This document shows, one piece after another, positions 61,970 to 64,000 of a stretch of DNA of 64,000 nucleotides. A model generated the notes under the pieces. That model saw only the letters and a program-made list of their open reading frames with translations. It was not told the DNA's origin and made no database searches. Position 1 is the first letter of the stretch; each line of letters opens with the position of its first letter. A program made the translations under genes and the position numbers. The stretch is taken from the NCBI RefSeq assembly GCF_000284015.1, contig NC_016943.1:971541-1035540 (forward strand), in the 5' to 3' direction. The stretch comes from Blastococcus saxobsidens DD2 (GTDB taxonomy: Bacteria > Actinomycetota > Actinomycetes > Mycobacteriales > Geodermatophilaceae).

Positions 61970-63042
61970 GCCGCCTGCTCGGCCGGCTGCTGACCGTCCT
62001 GGCCGGCATCCTCGCGCTGCTCGGGCCGGCCGGCCCTGCAGCGGCCCACGTGGGCGGGGAGGCGGCCGGGAGCGACTTCGACGGCCGGGTGGTCGCGCTG
62101 ACCCCGGAGCTGCCGGGGGTGGGCGTCCGCGTGCTGCAGTTCGGGGACGAACTCGAGCTGGTGAACGACTCGGGTACCGAGGTGCTGGTCCCGGGCTACT
62201 CCGGCGAGCCCTACCTGCGGATCGGGCCCGAGGGGGTCTGGCGCAACGCGCACAGCCCGGCCACGTACATCAACCTCGACCGCTACGGCCGGACGGCGCT
62301 GCCCGAGCACGCCGATCCGGATGCCACGGCGCGGTGGGAGCAGGTCTCGACGCAGCCGGAGTACGTGTGGCACGACCACCGCACGCACTGGATGAGCGAG
62401 GACGTGCTGCCGCCCCGGGTGGCCGCCGACCCGACCCGGGAGCACGTCGTCTCGGAGTGGGTCGTGCCGCTCCGGCACGGGGAGGTCGAGGCCGAGATCG
62501 CGGGGGTGCTCACCTGGAGCCCGCCCCCCTCGCCCTGGCTGGTGTGGCCACTGGTCGCCGGGCTGCTCGCGGTGGCGGTCACCGCCGGGCTGGTGGCGCG
62601 GACGCCGCGGTTGCTGGGCGCCCTGCTCGGTGCCGGCGCGCTGGCCGCCCTGTGGCACGCGCTCGCGACCCCGGAGCCGTCGGTGACCACGGGATCCCAT
62701 GCCGGAGCCATCGTCTCGGCACTCATGCCGGCGACCGCCGCGCTGCTGTGCGCGGTCCTGGGCGTGCGCGCAGCCCTGCGCGGCAACGGCGCGATGACCA
62801 GTCTGCTGGCCGTCGTCACCGGCTGGTTGCTGCTCGTGCAAGGGCTGCCCGACGTCGACGTCCTGTGGTCGGCCAACGTCCTCTCCGCCGGGCCGCAGGC
62901 CCTCGCCCGGGTCGCGGTGGGGGTGCTGGCGGCGCTGGGCATCGGGCTGCTGATCGGCGGGATCGCCGCCGTGCGCCGGTTCCGGGAGGACCGTGCCGTA
63001 CCCGCGGGAACCGGCGCCGGCCGACCGGTGCCGGTGGCTTGA
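61966..63042 (+). CDS. Unnamed extracytoplasmic/membrane protein of the copper cluster
   Basis: 358 residues, GTG overlapping the Sco stop. Signal peptide (LLTVLAGILALLGPAGPAAAHVG), so the mature protein starts at or near a His; an outside domain of about 160 residues with the unusual run WHDHRTHWMSEDVLPP; then five to six membrane helices (about residues 195-345) and a basic tail. The N-terminal His and the H-x-x-x-H-W motif suggest a metal site, most likely copper from the operon context. I do not recognise a named family. It is always downstream coupled here, so it probably works with CopCD, YcnI and Sco. Confidence 0.7.
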   Translation: MSRLLGRLLTVLAGILALLGPAGPAAAHVGGEAAGSDFDGRVVALTPELPGVGVRVLQFGDELELVNDSGTEVLVPGYSGEPYLRIGPEGVWRNAHSPATYINLDRYGRTALPEHADPDATARWEQVSTQPEYVWHDHRTHWMSEDVLPPRVAADPTREHVVSEWVVPLRHGEVEAEIAGVLTWSPPPSPWLVWPLVAGLLAVAVTAGLVARTPRLLGALLGAGALAALWHALATPEPSVTTGSHAGAIVSALMPATAALLCAVLGVRAALRGNGAMTSLLAVVTGWLLLVQGLPDVDVLWSANVLSAGPQALARVAVGVLAALGIGLLIGGIAAVRRFREDRAVPAGTGAGRPVPVA

Positions 63043-63064
63043 CGGCGGTTCCCGCGGGCTGGGA

Positions 63065-64000
63065 TCAGGCGATCTCGGCGACGATGTTCGGTGCCTCGCC
63101 GCCGAGCAGGGTGTTGGCCCGGACCAGGTCGCCCTCGAAGTCCACCTCGACGGCGTCGTAACCGGAGATGTCCACGGCCCGCACCCGCAGGCCGCGCTCG
63201 GCGATCGCCGTCTCGATGCCCCGCTCGAAGTAGTCCTTGTGCGAGCACGCGTCCAGGTACTCGATGAGCGTCGCCTTGTCGGCGGCGGACACGTAGTTGA
63301 TGCCCACCGCTTCGCCGAGGCCCCCGCGCACGGTCTTGGACAGCTCCCGGATGTAGCCGTCGCCGTCGAGGGTGTACTTGACCTCCTCGTCGGCGACGGT
63401 GTTCGTGTCGACGCAGACGAAGCTCTGGTCGGCCGCCAGATGAGGTAGCGCCTGCTCGAGAACGGCCGGATCGAACACGACGTCCCCGTTGAGCCACAGC
63501 ACGCCGCCCGCACGGGTGGTGCGTAGTGCCCGGAGCAGGCTCTTCGACGTGTTGGTCACCGCGAAGTCGGGGTTGTAGGCGAACAGCAGGTCGGGAGCGG
63601 CCTGCATCACCAGGTCGCTCCGGTACCCGACCACTGCGGTGATCGACACGTCTGCGCCGAGGACGGCGCGCAGGCCCTCGAGCTGCCGCTGCAGGATGCT
63701 GCGCCCGTCGTTGAGCCGGGTCAGGGGCTTGGGCTCCTGCCGGCCGAGCCGGGTGCCCATCCCTGCGGCGAGGATCACGGTCTGCACCGACGACGCCGAC
63801 TGGCGGCCCGCTGGCGTGCGGGTCAGATAGGGAGACAGACGCCGACGGACGGGCTCGAGCACACGGCCACCGGTCCGCACGGACGTCATCTCCCTCAGGG
63901 TCGGTCTGGTGGTCTGCACGGCCGCTGTCGCAGCCGGGAGGATCAGGTCGAGGACGCGCCGCGTGGCGGCGCCGTCCTCCAGGTGGCAGAACGTCTCGCG
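63065..64000 (-). CDS. Nucleotidyltransferase domain at the end of a longer protein (5' part outside window)
   Basis: The reverse-strand frame ends at 63065 and is open to the window edge. From about 63788 downward it encodes a sugar-phosphate/choline-phosphate nucleotidyltransferase: TVILAAGMGTRLG, KPLTRLNDGRSILQRQLEGL, FAYNPDFAVTNTSKSLLRAL and LWLNGDVVFD. These resemble LicC/phosphocholine cytidylyltransferase-type enzymes. GTG 63919 could start a separate protein, but the in-frame codons before it read ETFCHLEDGAATRRVLDLIL, which look like the end of a teichoic-acid glycerophosphotransferase. A fusion of the two, serving cell-wall polymer synthesis, seems likely. Confidence 0.7.
   Translation of the reverse strand, partial: RETFCHLEDGAATRRVLDLILPAATAAVQTTRPTLREMTSVRTGGRVLEPVRRRLSPYLTRTPAGRQSASSVQTVILAAGMGTRLGRQEPKPLTRLNDGRSILQRQLEGLRAVLGADVSITAVVGYRSDLVMQAAPDLLFAYNPDFAVTNTSKSLLRALRTTRAGGVLWLNGDVVFDPAVLEQALPHLAADQSFVCVDTNTVADEEVKYTLDGDGYIRELSKTVRGGLGEAVGINYVSAADKATLIEYLDACSHKDYFERGIETAIAERGLRVRAVDISGYDAVEVDFEGDLVRANTLLGGEAPNIVAEIA

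Overview
The window is very GC-rich chromosomal DNA (third codon positions nearly all G or C, many GTG starts, many 4-base ATGA/GTGA gene overlaps, and -10-like TANNNT boxes 6-8 bases before start codons). It looks like a free-living actinobacterium. The mix (prfB-ftsE-ftsX-smpB, recCBD, SCO6745-type and DUF5994-type proteins, CopC/CopD-YcnI-Sco cluster, tmRNA tag ADSNRADYALAA) would suit the Geodermatophilaceae (Blastococcus/Geodermatophilus/Modestobacter), but that placement is inference. No CRISPR, prophage, insertion sequence, tRNA or rRNA was seen; the only stable RNA gene is tmRNA.

Layout. 1-3.9 kb: cytosine permease/deaminase pair, then a NarL-type two-component locus that looks damaged (a membrane protein whose frame breaks at its last helix; a histidine kinase that has lost most of its ATPase domain; an intact regulator). 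4-7.9 kb: secreted lipase, cutA, a GGDEF-EAL protein. 8-16.1 kb: prfB, ftsE, ftsX, smpB, then a translationally coupled oxidoreductase/amidohydrolase/glyoxalase string, a tandem GNAT, an SCO6745-type protein and a carboxymuconolactone-decarboxylase-like protein. 16.6-26.4 kb: CorA-type Mg2+ channel, recC-recB-recD (recB with a one-base frameshift), then ssrA. 26.9-34.3 kb: MetP/MetS amino-acid transporter, sugar acetyltransferase, TetR, MFS exporter, PaaI thioesterase, membrane adenylate cyclase, RCK potassium channel. 34.4-45.4 kb: lipid metabolism (two acyl-CoA synthetases, patatin, TetR, two acyl-CoA dehydrogenases, enoyl-CoA hydratase) with a second two-component system in between. 45.4-51.6 kb: two more NarL-type systems with small multi-pass membrane proteins. 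51.6-56 kb: MarR/YceI pair sharing an operator, typA, DUF5994. 56.2-63 kb: a TauE/SafE sulfite-type exporter behind a short Cys-rich leader peptide, an ECF sigma factor, and a copper cluster (zf-HC2 protein, CopC-CopD fusion, YcnI, Sco, and an unnamed His-rich membrane protein). The right edge holds a nucleotidyltransferase that seems fused to another enzyme lying outside the window.

The most notable points are: the internally deleted kinase, the recB frameshift, a family of intergenic inverted repeats (three copies), the leaderless Cys leader peptide before the sulfite exporter, the MarR/yceI palindrome, the unnamed His-rich protein of the copper cluster, the repeated pairing of NarL-type two-component systems with orphan membrane proteins, and the edge fusion protein.
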